A stretch of DNA of 34,137 bases from Clostridiales bacterium (GCA_004556205.1 SFIL01000018.1:1-34137), one strand, 5' to 3'. Shown: positions 1-8,200, numbered from the stretch's first letter. Program-made: numbers and translations. The notes: generated by a model not told the origin, from the sequence alone.

Positions 1-32
1 TTGTCCATTCCGTCGGTAACAAGAATACGCAT
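1..32 (-). CDS. serA: Start of probable D-3-phosphoglycerate dehydrogenase (partial)
   Basis: Only the first ten codons are present, reading MRILVTDGMD, before the gene leaves the left edge. A good ribosome binding site (AAAGGAG) lies 6-7 nt before the ATG on the minus strand. The short N-terminus resembles that of phosphoglycerate dehydrogenases, and the gene sits downstream of serC in the same direction. SerA followed by SerC is the usual pair for making phosphoserine from 3-phosphoglycerate. The identity is inference from ten residues and context; another NAD-dependent D-2-hydroxyacid dehydrogenase would fit equally well. Confidence 0.5.
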   Translation of the reverse strand, partial: MRILVTDGMD

Positions 33-304
33 GGTAAAATCTCCTTTATTGTAAAATTGAGGGGTACGATCGTTGAAGGGAACAAATTGATACATACTTT
101 GTAGTTCCTGCACCGGCGGGGACATGTCCCCGCCCTACAGATACACCGAATGGAGTGCCAGCATGCGGGCGGCTGATAGCCGCCCCTACGATGGCAATTG
201 GGGTGCCTGCACGGGCGGACAGGGTCGTTAGCGTAGCCGTCGGCGACGAAGGAGCCTTACGGATACGGCATACCCCTTGCGGGTGCCGCCCCTACGAGGG
301 CGAA
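33..304. repeat. Gap with GC-rich palindromes of repeat family A
   Basis: This 272-base gap between the probable serA and serC has no supportable gene. It holds two palindromes of the dispersed family A. One is a perfect 20-nt palindrome at 115-134 (GGCGGGGACA and its complement). The other has stem GGGCGGCT/AGCCGCCC at 169-176 and 180-187. Each is followed by a CCTAC(G/A) motif and the first is preceded by GTAGTTCCTGCAC, as in other copies in the window. Whether they act as terminators, RNA processing sites or mobile remnants is not visible. Confidence 0.65.
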
Positions 305-1390
305 TTATTTATGCTCTGCTTCGAATTTCTTCAGGCATTCGACGAGGGCTTCGACGCCGTCCTTCGGCATGGCGTTGTAGACCGACGCGCGCAGACCGCC
401 GACGGACTTGTGACCCTTGAGGTTTTCGAAGCCTGCCGCCTTGGTATAGGCGATGACCTCGGCATCGAGATCCTTGTCGCCCGTGACAAACGGGATGTTC
501 ATCAGGCTTCGGTCCTCGGGAACGACGGTGCCTTGGAACATCTCGGAGGAATCGAGGAAGTCATAGAAGACCTTCGCCTTTTCGATGTTGCGCTGCTCCA
601 TTGCGCTAAGACCGCCGATCTTCTTGAGGTACTTGAAGACCTTGCCGCAGACGTAAATCGCCCAGCAGTTCGGCGTGTTGTACATGGAGCCTGCGTCGGC
701 GTGGGTCTTGTACTGCAGGTAGATGGGCAGATCGGTCAGATCGTCGCGGATGAGATCCTCACGGATGATAACGACGACCATGCCGGCAGGACCGACATTC
801 TTCTGCACGCCTGCGTAGATCATGCCGTAGTCGCTGACGTTGCAGGGCTTGGAGAGGAACATGGAGGACTGGTCGGAGACGAGGACATGTCCCTTCGTGT
901 TCGGCAGCTTGTTCCATGTGACACCGTGGATCGTTTCGTTCTCGCAGATGTACACATAGTCCGTATCCTCGGGAATGTCGAGGTCGGAGCAGTCGGGGAT
1001 GTAGGTATAGTTCTTGTCCTTCGAGGAGGCGGCGACGATGACCTCACCGACCTTCTTCGCTTCGGCAATCGCCTTCTTCGACCATGCGCCGGTCTCAATG
1101 TAGACCGCCTTGCCGTTCTTCATCAGGTTCATCGGGATCATGGAGAACTGGAGCGTTGCGCCGCCCTGAATGAACAGAACCTTGTAGTTGTCGGGAATGC
1201 CCATGAGATCGCGCAGATCCTGCTCTGCCTCGTCGATGATCTGCTGATAGACCTTCGAGCGGTGGGACATTTCCATGACGCACATGCCGGAGCCGCGATA
1301 GTTCATCATTTCGTCGCGGACTTCTTCGAGAACCTCCTCGGGCATGGTGGCGGGACCTGCGGAGAAATTGTAAGTACGACCGTATTTCAT
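305..1390 (-). CDS. serC: Phosphoserine aminotransferase
   Basis: A class V PLP aminotransferase of 361 residues that converts 3-phosphohydroxypyruvate plus glutamate to phosphoserine, the second step of serine synthesis (the enzyme also serves pyridoxine synthesis in some bacteria). The protein starts MKYGRTYNFSAGP, the conserved SerC N-terminus. The QGGAT phosphate/PLP-binding motif is at 75-79, NETIHGV at 151-157, SDQSS with the PLP-contacting Asp at 172-176, and the Schiff-base lysine is Lys197 in YAGVQKN. The start was chosen because family homology begins there and AGGAGG lies 8 nt upstream; an in-frame extension to 1612 crosses the promoter. It is probably cotranscribed with the probable serA downstream, although a 272-nt repeat-filled gap separates them. 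Confidence 0.96.
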   Translation of the reverse strand: MKYGRTYNFSAGPATMPEEVLEEVRDEMMNYRGSGMCVMEMSHRSKVYQQIIDEAEQDLRDLMGIPDNYKVLFIQGGATLQFSMIPMNLMKNGKAVYIETGAWSKKAIAEAKKVGEVIVAASSKDKNYTYIPDCSDLDIPEDTDYVYICENETIHGVTWNKLPNTKGHVLVSDQSSMFLSKPCNVSDYGMIYAGVQKNVGPAGMVVVIIREDLIRDDLTDLPIYLQYKTHADAGSMYNTPNCWAIYVCGKVFKYLKKIGGLSAMEQRNIEKAKVFYDFLDSSEMFQGTVVPEDRSLMNIPFVTGDKDLDAEVIAYTKAAGFENLKGHKSVGGLRASVYNAMPKDGVEALVECLKKFEAEHK

Positions 1391-1438
1391 TCGTGTAGCC
1401 TCCTGTAATTTTTGGGCATCCTGCCCATTTATATCCAT

Positions 1439-1467
1439 AGTATACGCCAACAATTTCAAATAATCAA
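1439..1467 (-). promoter_or_regulatory. Sigma-A promoter of serC
   Basis: On the minus strand TTGATT (1462-1467) and TATACT (1439-1444) are separated by exactly 17 nt. The -10 box lies about 48 nt upstream of the serC start. No T-box stem or specifier could be recognised in the short leader. Confidence 0.75.
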
Positions 1468-1567
1468 CAGGAAAAATCAAAAATAATTTTGCTGATAACA
1501 AAAATTTTGAGGTTTTTGAAAAAATCTGCGTTTCGCACAATTTACACTTACGCTTTTTGTGCAGCTT

Positions 1568-1762
1568 GACAACGGGGGGGATGGAGTGGTGTGCAGACGG
1601 TAGTTTCTGCACGCGGGCGGATACTATCCGCCCCTAAGGCGTGGGTTTCCGTTTTTCTCGTAGGGGCGGCTATCAGCCGCCCGCTGGTGCGGCGGAACGA
1701 GTGCAGTCGGCAGTTCCTGCGTGGGCGGACAAAGACGTCCGCCCCCACAGAAAAGAAAGATG
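1568..1762. repeat. Cluster of three family A palindromes between serC and spoIIID
   Basis: Apart from the serC promoter, the gap 1391-1762 is filled by three GC-rich hairpins. They are GGGCGGAT/ATCCGCCC at 1615-1622 and 1626-1633, GGGCGGCT/AGCCGCCC at 1664-1671 and 1675-1682, and GGGCGGAC/GTCCGCCC at 1723-1730 and 1737-1744. The first and third are preceded by a lead-in of the form TGCAG-N9-CTGC, itself able to fold (near 1592 and 1702). The second runs in opposite orientation (CGTAGG before it). The small open frames through this stretch use the repeat itself and are not credible genes. Confidence 0.7.
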
Positions 1763-2032
1763 CTAAGGAGTGCTGTTAGGAGTATCCTCGCCGCGGTATT
1801 TTCGGCGGGTTGCCATGCCGCCGCGAATGTGCCGTTCCGCCTTGTTCTGCGCTAAAATTGCGCTGACCTCCTCATACAGTGTGCGGTTGCAGTGCGGCAG
1901 CCGCTCGGAAAGATCCTTATGTACGGTCGATTTACTGATGCCGAACTGCTTTGCTGCGGCGCGGACGGTAGACCGATTTTCGATGATGTACACAGCCAAA
2001 TCACAGGCTCGTTGTTCGATGTTCTCCCTCAT
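1763..2032 (-). CDS. spoIIID: Sporulation transcriptional regulator SpoIIID
   Basis: An 89-residue DNA-binding protein, about the length of Bacillus SpoIIID (93 residues), which tunes sigma-E-dependent genes in the mother cell during sporulation. The helix-turn-helix lies at about 22-42, with the recognition stretch GISKSTVHKDLSERLP almost identical to the Bacillus protein; the RHIRGGMATRRKY segment near the C-terminus is also a family signature. AAGGGGG precedes the ATG. The gene is monocistronic and flanked by repeats. Its presence implies that the organism forms, or recently formed, endospores. Confidence 0.95.
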   Translation of the reverse strand: MRENIEQRACDLAVYIIENRSTVRAAAKQFGISKSTVHKDLSERLPHCNRTLYEEVSAILAQNKAERHIRGGMATRRKYRGEDTPNSTP

Positions 2033-2066
2033 GTATCTAACCCCCTTTTAGCTGTGCGTCCAACAC

Positions 2067-2095
2067 AGGATATGCGCGCAGCGGGGGAAATATCC
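2067..2095 (-). promoter_or_regulatory. Possible sigma-E promoter of spoIIID
   Basis: On the minus strand GGATATT (2089-2095) and CATATCCT (2067-2074) are 14 nt apart. They match the Bacillus sigma-E consensus (KMATATT, 13-15 nt, CATACAMT) at 6 of 7 and 6 of 8 positions. Bacillus spoIIID is known to be transcribed by sigma-E, so the match is in the expected place, but it rests on one visual alignment. Confidence 0.45.
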
Positions 2096-2144
2096 CAATG
2101 TGCGGTGCTCGGAGCGTCATATGGTACGCTTTGATCTGTACAGA

Positions 2145-2183
2145 AAACGCTTCTGTAAGACATATCCTCTTACAGAAGCGTTT
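2145..2183. terminator. Strong hairpin between the ModE-like gene and spoIIID
   Basis: A perfect 15-bp stem (2145-2159 with 2169-2183) closes a 9-nt loop. On the minus strand the stem ends in GCGTTTT, so it most likely terminates the ModE-like gene ending at 2208 before transcription reaches spoIIID. Confidence 0.7.
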
Positions 2184-2190
2184 CATTATA

Positions 2191-2222
2191 AGGGAACCTC
2201 TGCGGATTTATTCAGAGCCTCC
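2191..2222. repeat. Family B repeat overlapping the ModE-like stop codon
   Basis: The core TGCGGATTTATTCAGAG with flanks AGGGAACCTC and CCTCC recurs at 11287-11319 and 18851-18876, and as a core-deleted form at 28652-28668. In this copy the repeat supplies the last codons and the TAA of the ModE-like gene. Confidence 0.6.
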
Positions 2223-2567
2223 TAAGATATTTTCAAAAGCCTTGGGGAATTCCGCCTCCGCGTAGCGGCGGAGGACAGCGCAGTATCCTTCGTAAGCGGC
2301 AAGTAGTTTTTCTGCCTCGGGCGAGAGCGTCGCACCTCCTCCGTGTTTGCCGCCCGTGGTGGATAGAAGCAATTTGAAGCCGAGCGCGGCCTCTGAGGTT
2401 TTGATGACTGTCCATGCCTTGGAATATGCCATCGCCATAGAAGCGGCGGCGGCGCGGAGCGACTTTTCCGATCTCACACGCCGCAGAAGCTCTGCGACGC
2501 CCGGACCGAAACACTTGCTCTCACCGAAGATGCGAACGGACAGTACGGGTCTGAAATTCTGTTCCAT
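2208..2567 (-). CDS. ModE-like winged helix-turn-helix regulator
   Basis: A 119-residue protein corresponding to the N-terminal LysR-type winged-helix domain of ModE. It has the helix-turn-helix SLRAAAASMAMAYSKAWTVI at about 36-55 and the typical TGGKHGGGATLSPEAEKLL wing at about 71-89. It lacks the C-terminal molybdate-binding (MOP) domains of Escherichia ModE, as is common for single-domain versions in Clostridia, so direct molybdate sensing is not evident. It is divergent from yqeC-yqeB-selD with back-to-back promoters, which suggests it regulates those molybdenum/selenium genes. The C-terminal GGSE and stop lie inside a family B repeat, so the native end may have been altered. Confidence 0.85.
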   Translation of the reverse strand: MEQNFRPVLSVRIFGESKCFGPGVAELLRRVRSEKSLRAAAASMAMAYSKAWTVIKTSEAALGFKLLLSTTGGKHGGGATLSPEAEKLLAAYEGYCAVLRRYAEAEFPKAFENILGGSE

Positions 2568-2574
2568 CAGCTTC

Positions 2575-2604
2575 AGTATAGCACAGTTTTTTCCGCCGCG
2601 TCAA
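2575..2604 (-). promoter_or_regulatory. Promoter of the ModE-like gene
   Basis: On the minus strand TTGACG (2599-2604) and TATACT (2575-2580) are 18 nt apart, and TGC before the -10 gives an extended -10. The -10 lies only 8 nt before the start codon at 2567, so the transcript would be leaderless or nearly so unless an upstream start is used. Confidence 0.6.
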
Positions 2605-2619
2605 TATTTTTTCATTGCG

Positions 2620-2648
2620 TTGACGAATCGGACGAAATGTGTTATCCT
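2620..2648 (+). promoter_or_regulatory. Promoter of the yqeC-yqeB-selD operon
   Basis: TTGACG (2620-2625) and TATCCT (2643-2648) are 17 nt apart, about 30 nt before the yqeC start. Its -35 box is 15 nt from the -35 of the divergent ModE-like gene. The two form an inverted repeat (CGTCAA ... TTGACG), so one bound regulator could act on both. Confidence 0.6.
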
Positions 2649-2678
2649 ATTTATAGAATAACGAATGTGAGGAACGCC

Positions 2679-3323
2679 ATGTCAAATTTTGCAGAGCAAT
2701 TGGCGGTGCGGCGCGGAGTAACGGCAATCATCGGCGGCGGCGGTAAAACGACGCTGCTGTATCGCCTTGCGAAGGAGCTTTCCGTGCAGGGTACGGTGAT
2801 TGTCACGACCACAACGCATATTTTTGCGCCTGCGGATCTGCCGATTTCCGAAACGGGGGCAATGCCGCAGCCGATCCTATGCGTCGGAACGCCCTGCGGG
2901 GACGGAAAGCTGACCGCACCGCGTCAAGCAATGTCGGAGCTTGCCGCTTTAGCGGATTATGTGCTGGTAGAGGCGGACGGGGCAAAGCGCCTGCCCCTCA
3001 AGGCGCACGCGCCGCATGAGCCGGTTGTGCCGGCGGAGGCGAATCAGGTGATCTGTGTGGTCGGCGCGTCGGGCTTAAACGGAAGGGTATCCGAGACGGT
3101 GCACCGCCCCGAGCTGTTTGCCGCGCGGACGGGAGAGACAACGTTTGCCACGCCTGCCGCTGTTGCGAGGATGCTTTTGACGGAGGGGCTTCCTACGCGG
3201 CTGCTCATCAATCAGGTCGATACGCCCGAGCGGGCGGCGGCGGCGCGGGAGCTTGCGGAGCTGCTTCCTTGCCCGTGCGTCCTCGCGGCATTACAAAAAG
3301 GAGAGATACTATGCTCGTTTTGA
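2679..3323 (+). CDS. yqeC: Putative selenium-dependent hydroxylase accessory protein YqeC
   Basis: A 214-residue P-loop protein with GGGGKTT at 19-25, matching the YqeC family. That family occurs with YqeB and SelD in genomes with selenium-dependent molybdenum hydroxylases and is thought to help make the labile selenium cofactor; its biochemical step is unknown to me. Other recognisable parts are VTTTTHIF after the P-loop, VEADGAKRLPLKAH mid-protein and LLINQVDTP near the C-terminus. The ATG at 2679 was chosen for its GTGAGGA site and family start; the frame extends 14 codons further upstream, across the promoter. It overlaps yqeB by 13 nt. Confidence 0.87.
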   Translation: MSNFAEQLAVRRGVTAIIGGGGKTTLLYRLAKELSVQGTVIVTTTTHIFAPADLPISETGAMPQPILCVGTPCGDGKLTAPRQAMSELAALADYVLVEADGAKRLPLKAHAPHEPVVPAEANQVICVVGASGLNGRVSETVHRPELFAARTGETTFATPAAVARMLLTEGLPTRLLINQVDTPERAAAARELAELLPCPCVLAALQKGEILCSF

Positions 3324-4099
3324 TTCGCGGCGCGGGCGATTTAGCCTCCGGCATCGCCCTGCGGCTTCATCATGCGCGGATGCAGGTCGTGATGACCGAT
3401 CTTCCGCGTCCGACCGCGATCCGCCGCACGGTCTGCTTTTCACAGGCGATCTTATTCGGAACAATGACGGTCGAAGATGTGTGTGCCGTATTTGCGGAAA
3501 CGCCTGCGCAGGCGCTTGAAATTCTGAAGGAGGGGAAAATCCCTGTTTTGGCAGACCCCGAGGCGAAGTGCATTGCGGAATTGCACCCCGACGCGGTGGT
3601 CGATGCGATCCTTGCCAAGCGGAATTTGGGAACAAAAATCACTGACGCGCCCTGCGTGGTCGGCGTCGGACCGGGCTTTACAGCAGGCATAGACTGCCAC
3701 GCAGCGGTTGAGACGATGCGCGGACACACGCTCGGGCGCGTCATTACGGATGGCTCGCCTCTGCCAAACACCAACATCCCCGGCTTGATCGGCGGCTTTG
3801 CGGGCGAACGCGTTCTGCGCGCGCCGGCGGACGGCATTTTCCGTCAGACGCTCGAAATCGGCGCAATGGTGGAGCAGAACGAGATCGCGGGCTATGTGGG
3901 AGACGAGCCGATGCGCTGCCAGATCGGCGGTGTCCTGCGCGGTCTGCTTGCCGACGGAACACCTGTTCACAAGGGTATGAAGGCGGGCGATGTTGACCCG
4001 CGCGGCGATATTTCCTATTGCCATTTAGTCTCAGACAAGGCGCTTGCCATCGGCGGCGGTGTGTTGGAGGCGGTTTTACGGTTTACGGAGGGGCTTTGA
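3311..4099 (+). CDS. yqeB: Selenium-dependent molybdenum hydroxylase system protein YqeB
   Basis: A 262-residue member of the YqeB/EF2563 family. The N-terminus has a nucleotide-binding turn (IRGAGDLASG, 5-14); VGVGPGFTAGIDCHAAVETMRGH in the middle and the C-terminal GGVLRGLLADG and GDVDPRGD are characteristic. The family is linked by phyletic profile to orphan selD and selenium-dependent molybdenum hydroxylases (established by comparative genomics), and is distantly XdhC-like. It starts 13 nt inside yqeC with its own AAAGGAG site and ends one base before selD, so all three genes are translationally close-packed in one operon. Confidence 0.9.
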   Translation: MLVLIRGAGDLASGIALRLHHARMQVVMTDLPRPTAIRRTVCFSQAILFGTMTVEDVCAVFAETPAQALEILKEGKIPVLADPEAKCIAELHPDAVVDAILAKRNLGTKITDAPCVVGVGPGFTAGIDCHAAVETMRGHTLGRVITDGSPLPNTNIPGLIGGFAGERVLRAPADGIFRQTLEIGAMVEQNEIAGYVGDEPMRCQIGGVLRGLLADGTPVHKGMKAGDVDPRGDISYCHLVSDKALAIGGGVLEAVLRFTEGL

Positions 4100-4100
4100 A

Positions 4101-5135
4101 ATGGAAGATATCAAATTGACAAAGCTGGCAAAATGCGCCGGCTGCGGGGCGAAGGTCGGCGCGGGTGTGCTGGCAAAGCTGTTGGACGGTATCCGCGTGC
4201 ATCACGACCCGAATCTTTTGGTTGGATTTGATAAGTCGGACGATGCTTCGGTCTATCAGGTGACGGAGGAGCTTGCGCTTGTGCAGACGGTCGATTTCTT
4301 CCCGCCGATTGACGACGATCCCTATACCTTCGGGCAGATCGCAGCGACGAATGCGCTGTCGGACGTTTACGCGATGGGCGGCGAGCCGAAGCTGGCGCTC
4401 AACATTATGGCGGTGCCGGACAGCCTGCCGAAGGAGGCGGTGCATGCCCTGCTGCGCGGCGGCTATGACAAGGTATACGAGGCGGGCGCGATCATCACGG
4501 GCGGGCACAGCATCTTGGACGACGAGCCGAAGTACGGGCTTGCAGTGACAGGCTTTGTCCATCCGAAGAAGCTGCTCAAAAACTGCGGCGCAGAGGCGGG
4601 GGATGTCCTGTTTCTGACGAAACCGCTCGGCATCGGTATTTTGACGACGGCAGCACGTGTGGATCTCGTCTCTGAGGAGACGAAAGCGCTTGCAAAAAAA
4701 CTGATGACGACGCTCAACAAGGGTGCGCGCGACGTGATGGTGAACTATCGCGTCCACGCCTGCACCGACGTGACCGGCTTTGCCCTGCTCGGACACGCCT
4801 TGGAGATGGCACAGGGCAGCGGCATGGAGCTGGAGATCGACACTGCGCAGATCGATCTGATTGAGGAGGCGCGCGGCTTTGCCGAGATGGGCATTTTGCC
4901 TGCGGGGATGTACCGCAACCGTGCCTTTGCGGAGACGGCGGTCGATGCGGGAGATGTGCCTCTCGCGGTGCAGGATATGCTCTATGACCCGCAGACCTCG
5001 GGTGGACTGCTGATCGCGGTGCATCCCGATGACGCGGATGCGCTCTATACCGATTTGAAGGCCGCAGTTCCTTCCGCGCAGAGAATCGGCACCGTCCACC
5101 ACTATCGCGGCGGGAAGTATATTTTCCTCCGCTGA
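4101..5135 (+). CDS. selD: Selenide, water dikinase
   Basis: A 344-residue SelD, which makes monoselenophosphate from selenide and ATP. The active-site segment is KCAGCGAK (11-18). Cys15 aligns with catalytic Cys17 and Lys18 with Lys20 of Escherichia SelD, while the second cysteine (Cys19 there) is alanine. The catalytic position is an ordinary Cys codon, not selenocysteine. FDKSDDASVY, TTGGHSI-like ITGGHSI, DVTGFALLGH and DPQTSGGLL are the expected ATP/metal motifs. The start is the ATG after GGAGG, one base beyond the yqeB stop; the frame extends 19 codons upstream into yqeB. No selA, selB or selU lies in this window, so this copy probably serves the hydroxylase cofactor pathway. Confidence 0.95.
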   Translation: MEDIKLTKLAKCAGCGAKVGAGVLAKLLDGIRVHHDPNLLVGFDKSDDASVYQVTEELALVQTVDFFPPIDDDPYTFGQIAATNALSDVYAMGGEPKLALNIMAVPDSLPKEAVHALLRGGYDKVYEAGAIITGGHSILDDEPKYGLAVTGFVHPKKLLKNCGAEAGDVLFLTKPLGIGILTTAARVDLVSEETKALAKKLMTTLNKGARDVMVNYRVHACTDVTGFALLGHALEMAQGSGMELEIDTAQIDLIEEARGFAEMGILPAGMYRNRAFAETAVDAGDVPLAVQDMLYDPQTSGGLLIAVHPDDADALYTDLKAAVPSAQRIGTVHHYRGGKYIFLR

Positions 5136-5140
5136 AAAAA

Positions 5141-5198
5141 GCATCCTCTGCTTCTTTACGAATCACCGATGAAAAAAGATGCTCCTTTTTCACCGGTG
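5141..5198 (+). terminator. Hairpins after selD
   Basis: Downstream of selD a hairpin pairs 5164-5176 with 5186-5198 (12 of 13 positions, one A-C mismatch). An alternative pairing of GCATC (about 5147-5151) with GATGC (5178-5182) is followed by CCTTTTT. One of these probably ends the operon; neither is a textbook terminator. Confidence 0.45.
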
Positions 5199-5241
5199 GT
5201 CAGTATCAATTGTTAGGGCAGAGGCAAAATAAGAGTAAAAA

Positions 5242-5273
5242 AGGGGGCTGCAAGCGGTTGCTTGCAGCCCCCT
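5242..5273 (-). terminator. Terminator of the 5'-nucleotidase gene
   Basis: A perfect 14-bp stem (5242-5255 with 5260-5273) with a GGTT loop. On the minus strand it is followed by a run of Ts, 12 nt after the stop codon. Confidence 0.9.
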
Positions 5274-5284
5274 CAGAGTATGAA

Positions 5285-8200
5285 TTAGCCCATGATATAG
5301 CGATAGAAAATCGCGGCGATTTGGGCGCGGGTGGCGTTGCCGAGCGGATCGAGCAAGCCGTCCGAGCCGTTGATGATCCCCTCACCGACAGCCCACTTCA
5401 TCGCCTCGACCGCGTAGCCGTCCACCTTATCCGCGTCGGGGAAGGCGGACAGATTACCCGTGCCTTCCGGCGCTTCATTATAGCGGTGGAAAATGGTTGC
5501 GACCTGCTCGCGGGTGATGTTCTCCTCGGGAGAGAACACACCGATATCGGTACCGTTGACGATGCCGTTGGAAGCTGCCCAAATGACTGCGTCCGTGTAC
5601 CACTCGCCGGCGGGGACATCCTTGAACGGATTCTCCAAGCCTTCCACGCTCGGTGAGCCTTCAAAGCGGTACAGAACGGTGACGAGCATTGCGCGAGTCA
5701 GATTGCCCTCGGGGTCAAACTTTCTTGTGCCGACGCCAAACATCAATTCGTTGGCAATGGCGAATTCGACCTCGCAGTGATACCACTGTGTCGGATCAAG
5801 ATCGTCATAGGAATCAAACAGACACTCGTCAGCTTTGTCCAACAGCTTCTGCTCGATCAGACCGCAGCGATCGCAGAGGCGGAGTGCCAAGCCCTCTTCA
5901 CAGCAGGTGGGCGCGATCCCGACGAACCACTCGCTCCACTTGTGACCGAGCGCCTCCAAAACGGTGTCGGCAAGCGTGATCTCGGTCTTGCCTTCCTTGT
6001 CACTGAAATACTTTTCGCAGACAGAGCAGTACCAATATGCGAGGTTGCCCTTTTCGGTGCAGGTTGCGGCCTTCTCTGCCGTTGCGGTCAGCTTATGACC
6101 GAGTGCCGGAACGGTCTTGCCTTCCGCAAGCTTCTCGCCGCAGTCGGTACAGTAGGTGTCGCCCGTGTAGCCGTCCTCGGTGCAGGTGGCGTCTACCTTG
6201 CCACTCACCTCGGTGTGCTCATGCGCGCAGGAGGTGGTGGGAAGACTGTAGAGGTTATAGATGTAGGCGCTGTCACCAGTCTTCAGACCGTAGGTCGTAA
6301 AGCCGCCGTAATATTCAAGCGCCTGATTCTTATTGCCGTTATACGCGGCGTTGACGCTGCGGATGTGGAAGCCGCCCTCAGTGGCTTCAAAGGACCAGAG
6401 ACTGTATTCACTCTTTTCATCCGTCATGGACAGAGCGTTGCCCGTTGCGCCGGAGGTCATGTATTTACCGTCGGCATCAACAAAGAGGAAGTATTCGCCG
6501 TCCTTCTTCACGGTAAAGAGAGTCGAAGCGTTGTTTGTGCCGATCTGATCCTTGCCGGTTGTGAGATCGGCGGCGGGAGCAAGCTTTGTGCCGGAAGCAA
6601 CATTGGAAACGAGCGAGTTGCCTGCGGGATAGTGGATCATAACGGTGTCGCCGTCCTTCAGTTTTGTCGGGTCGGAGACAAGATCGCCGATGTACTTGCC
6701 GGTTGCTTCGCCGGTCGTGATCTCACCGGTGTAGACAAGCTTCCAGTGAGACGGTGCGGGGGAGACACCGCCATTCTTCGCAGTCTCGTCCGCGACGAAT
6801 TCCGCGATCAGATCCTGCACCACGCCGCCGCCGAGGTCATCGGTCTGCGACCAAACGGCATCCGTGGTGGTGTAGTCCGCAAACGGGCCGCTGGTGTTGC
6901 CGAGGTGATAGTTGTTGACTGCCATGATGTAGGTCTTGGCAGGATCAACCTCTCTGCCGTCGGCAAATTTCAGGTTGGTGATGCGGCTGTAGGCTTCCTT
7001 GGACATATCATATTCAAAGTCCAAGCCGTAGAAGACGGGGTTGGTGAAGTTTTCGCCCATAGTGGAGAAGACGGGCGTGCCGCTCGAGGTATTGACGGTG
7101 AAGTGCGTTGCCGCGTTGAATTCAAGCGCCTCCTTGATCTGTGCGCCGGTCATCGGAATCAGATAAAGGGTATTGTCATATTTGTAGAGACGGTAGATAT
7201 CCTTCATGGACATCTTGCCGGGCTGTACGGTGTAGTTGCCGCTGACAACCACGGAGGTGGAGGAGCAGTCGACCGTCAGGTGGTCAAGACCGGTCTTTTC
7301 GTAAAGCGCCGCGACCTTCTCCTCGGTATCGTACTTTGCAGCCATGTACACGGAGCCGCGGGAAATCTGCGCGCGGTTGATGAGGTCGATGGTATCGGTC
7401 TGCTCAAGGTAGAACTTGGTGCTGGTGGACCAGTCGCCCTCCTTGATCGTGCCGAAGACCTGATTGACATAGTCGGAGGCAAGGGTGACATAGGGCTGGA
7501 TCTTTTCCTTCAGCTTGGCATCTGCGGCGTAATTCTTCAGCGCAAGATCCTCGTGTGCCTTGAGCGTGATCGTGCCGTCGTCGTTGATGGCAAAGGTGGT
7601 GGAGGTCAGGTTGTTGCCGCCGCCGTTGACGACGATGACCTCGTTGCCTGCCTTGTCTTCATACTTCTTGCCGGAGTAGCCGCTGGAGTGGTCGTGTCCT
7701 GCGACGACCATGCCGATGCCCTCGGTGTTCTTGATCATCGAGAGAACCTGATTTTCGGAATTCTTGCCGAATTCGATGTCCTCGGGGGCTGCGCCGTCAC
7801 CGAGACCGGAGTGGTAGGCGACGATGATGAAGTCAGCGCCCTCCGCCTTGACCTTGGCGATGTACTTCTCCGCTTCCCATGCTATCGAGCCGGTGGTGTT
7901 GTCGGGATGGGTGAAGACGATGCCGGGATAGTTGTCGGGCACGTCCCAACGCGGGCAGTCGGTGTTTTCAAAGCCGATGATGGCGATCTTGTAGTCCTTA
8001 CCGCCGACGGTGAAGGTCTTGAACATATAGGGCGTAAAGACATTTTCGCCCTTGGTGTGGACACCGTCGGTGCCGTCATAGTAGAGGTTGGCGCACAGGC
8101 TCGTCACGACATTGCCCTGCGTGCCGTCTGCCAGATAGGCGCGGACATCGTTCATGAGATTCCATGCGTAGTTGAACTCGTGGTTGCCGACGGTGGCGGC

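Noticed and set aside
155..1408. A 417-codon open frame antisense to serC
   Set aside because: It begins inside a family A palindrome and covers the whole of serC; the serC frame has every family motif, and the antisense product shows none.
1391..1567. T-box or other riboswitch in the serC leader
   Set aside because: The promoter is only about 48 nt upstream of the start and no T-box sequence or antiterminator is present.
4135..4150. Selenocysteine at the SelD active site
   Set aside because: The codon is TGC, not TGA, and no SECIS-like hairpin follows; the enzyme is the cysteine form.
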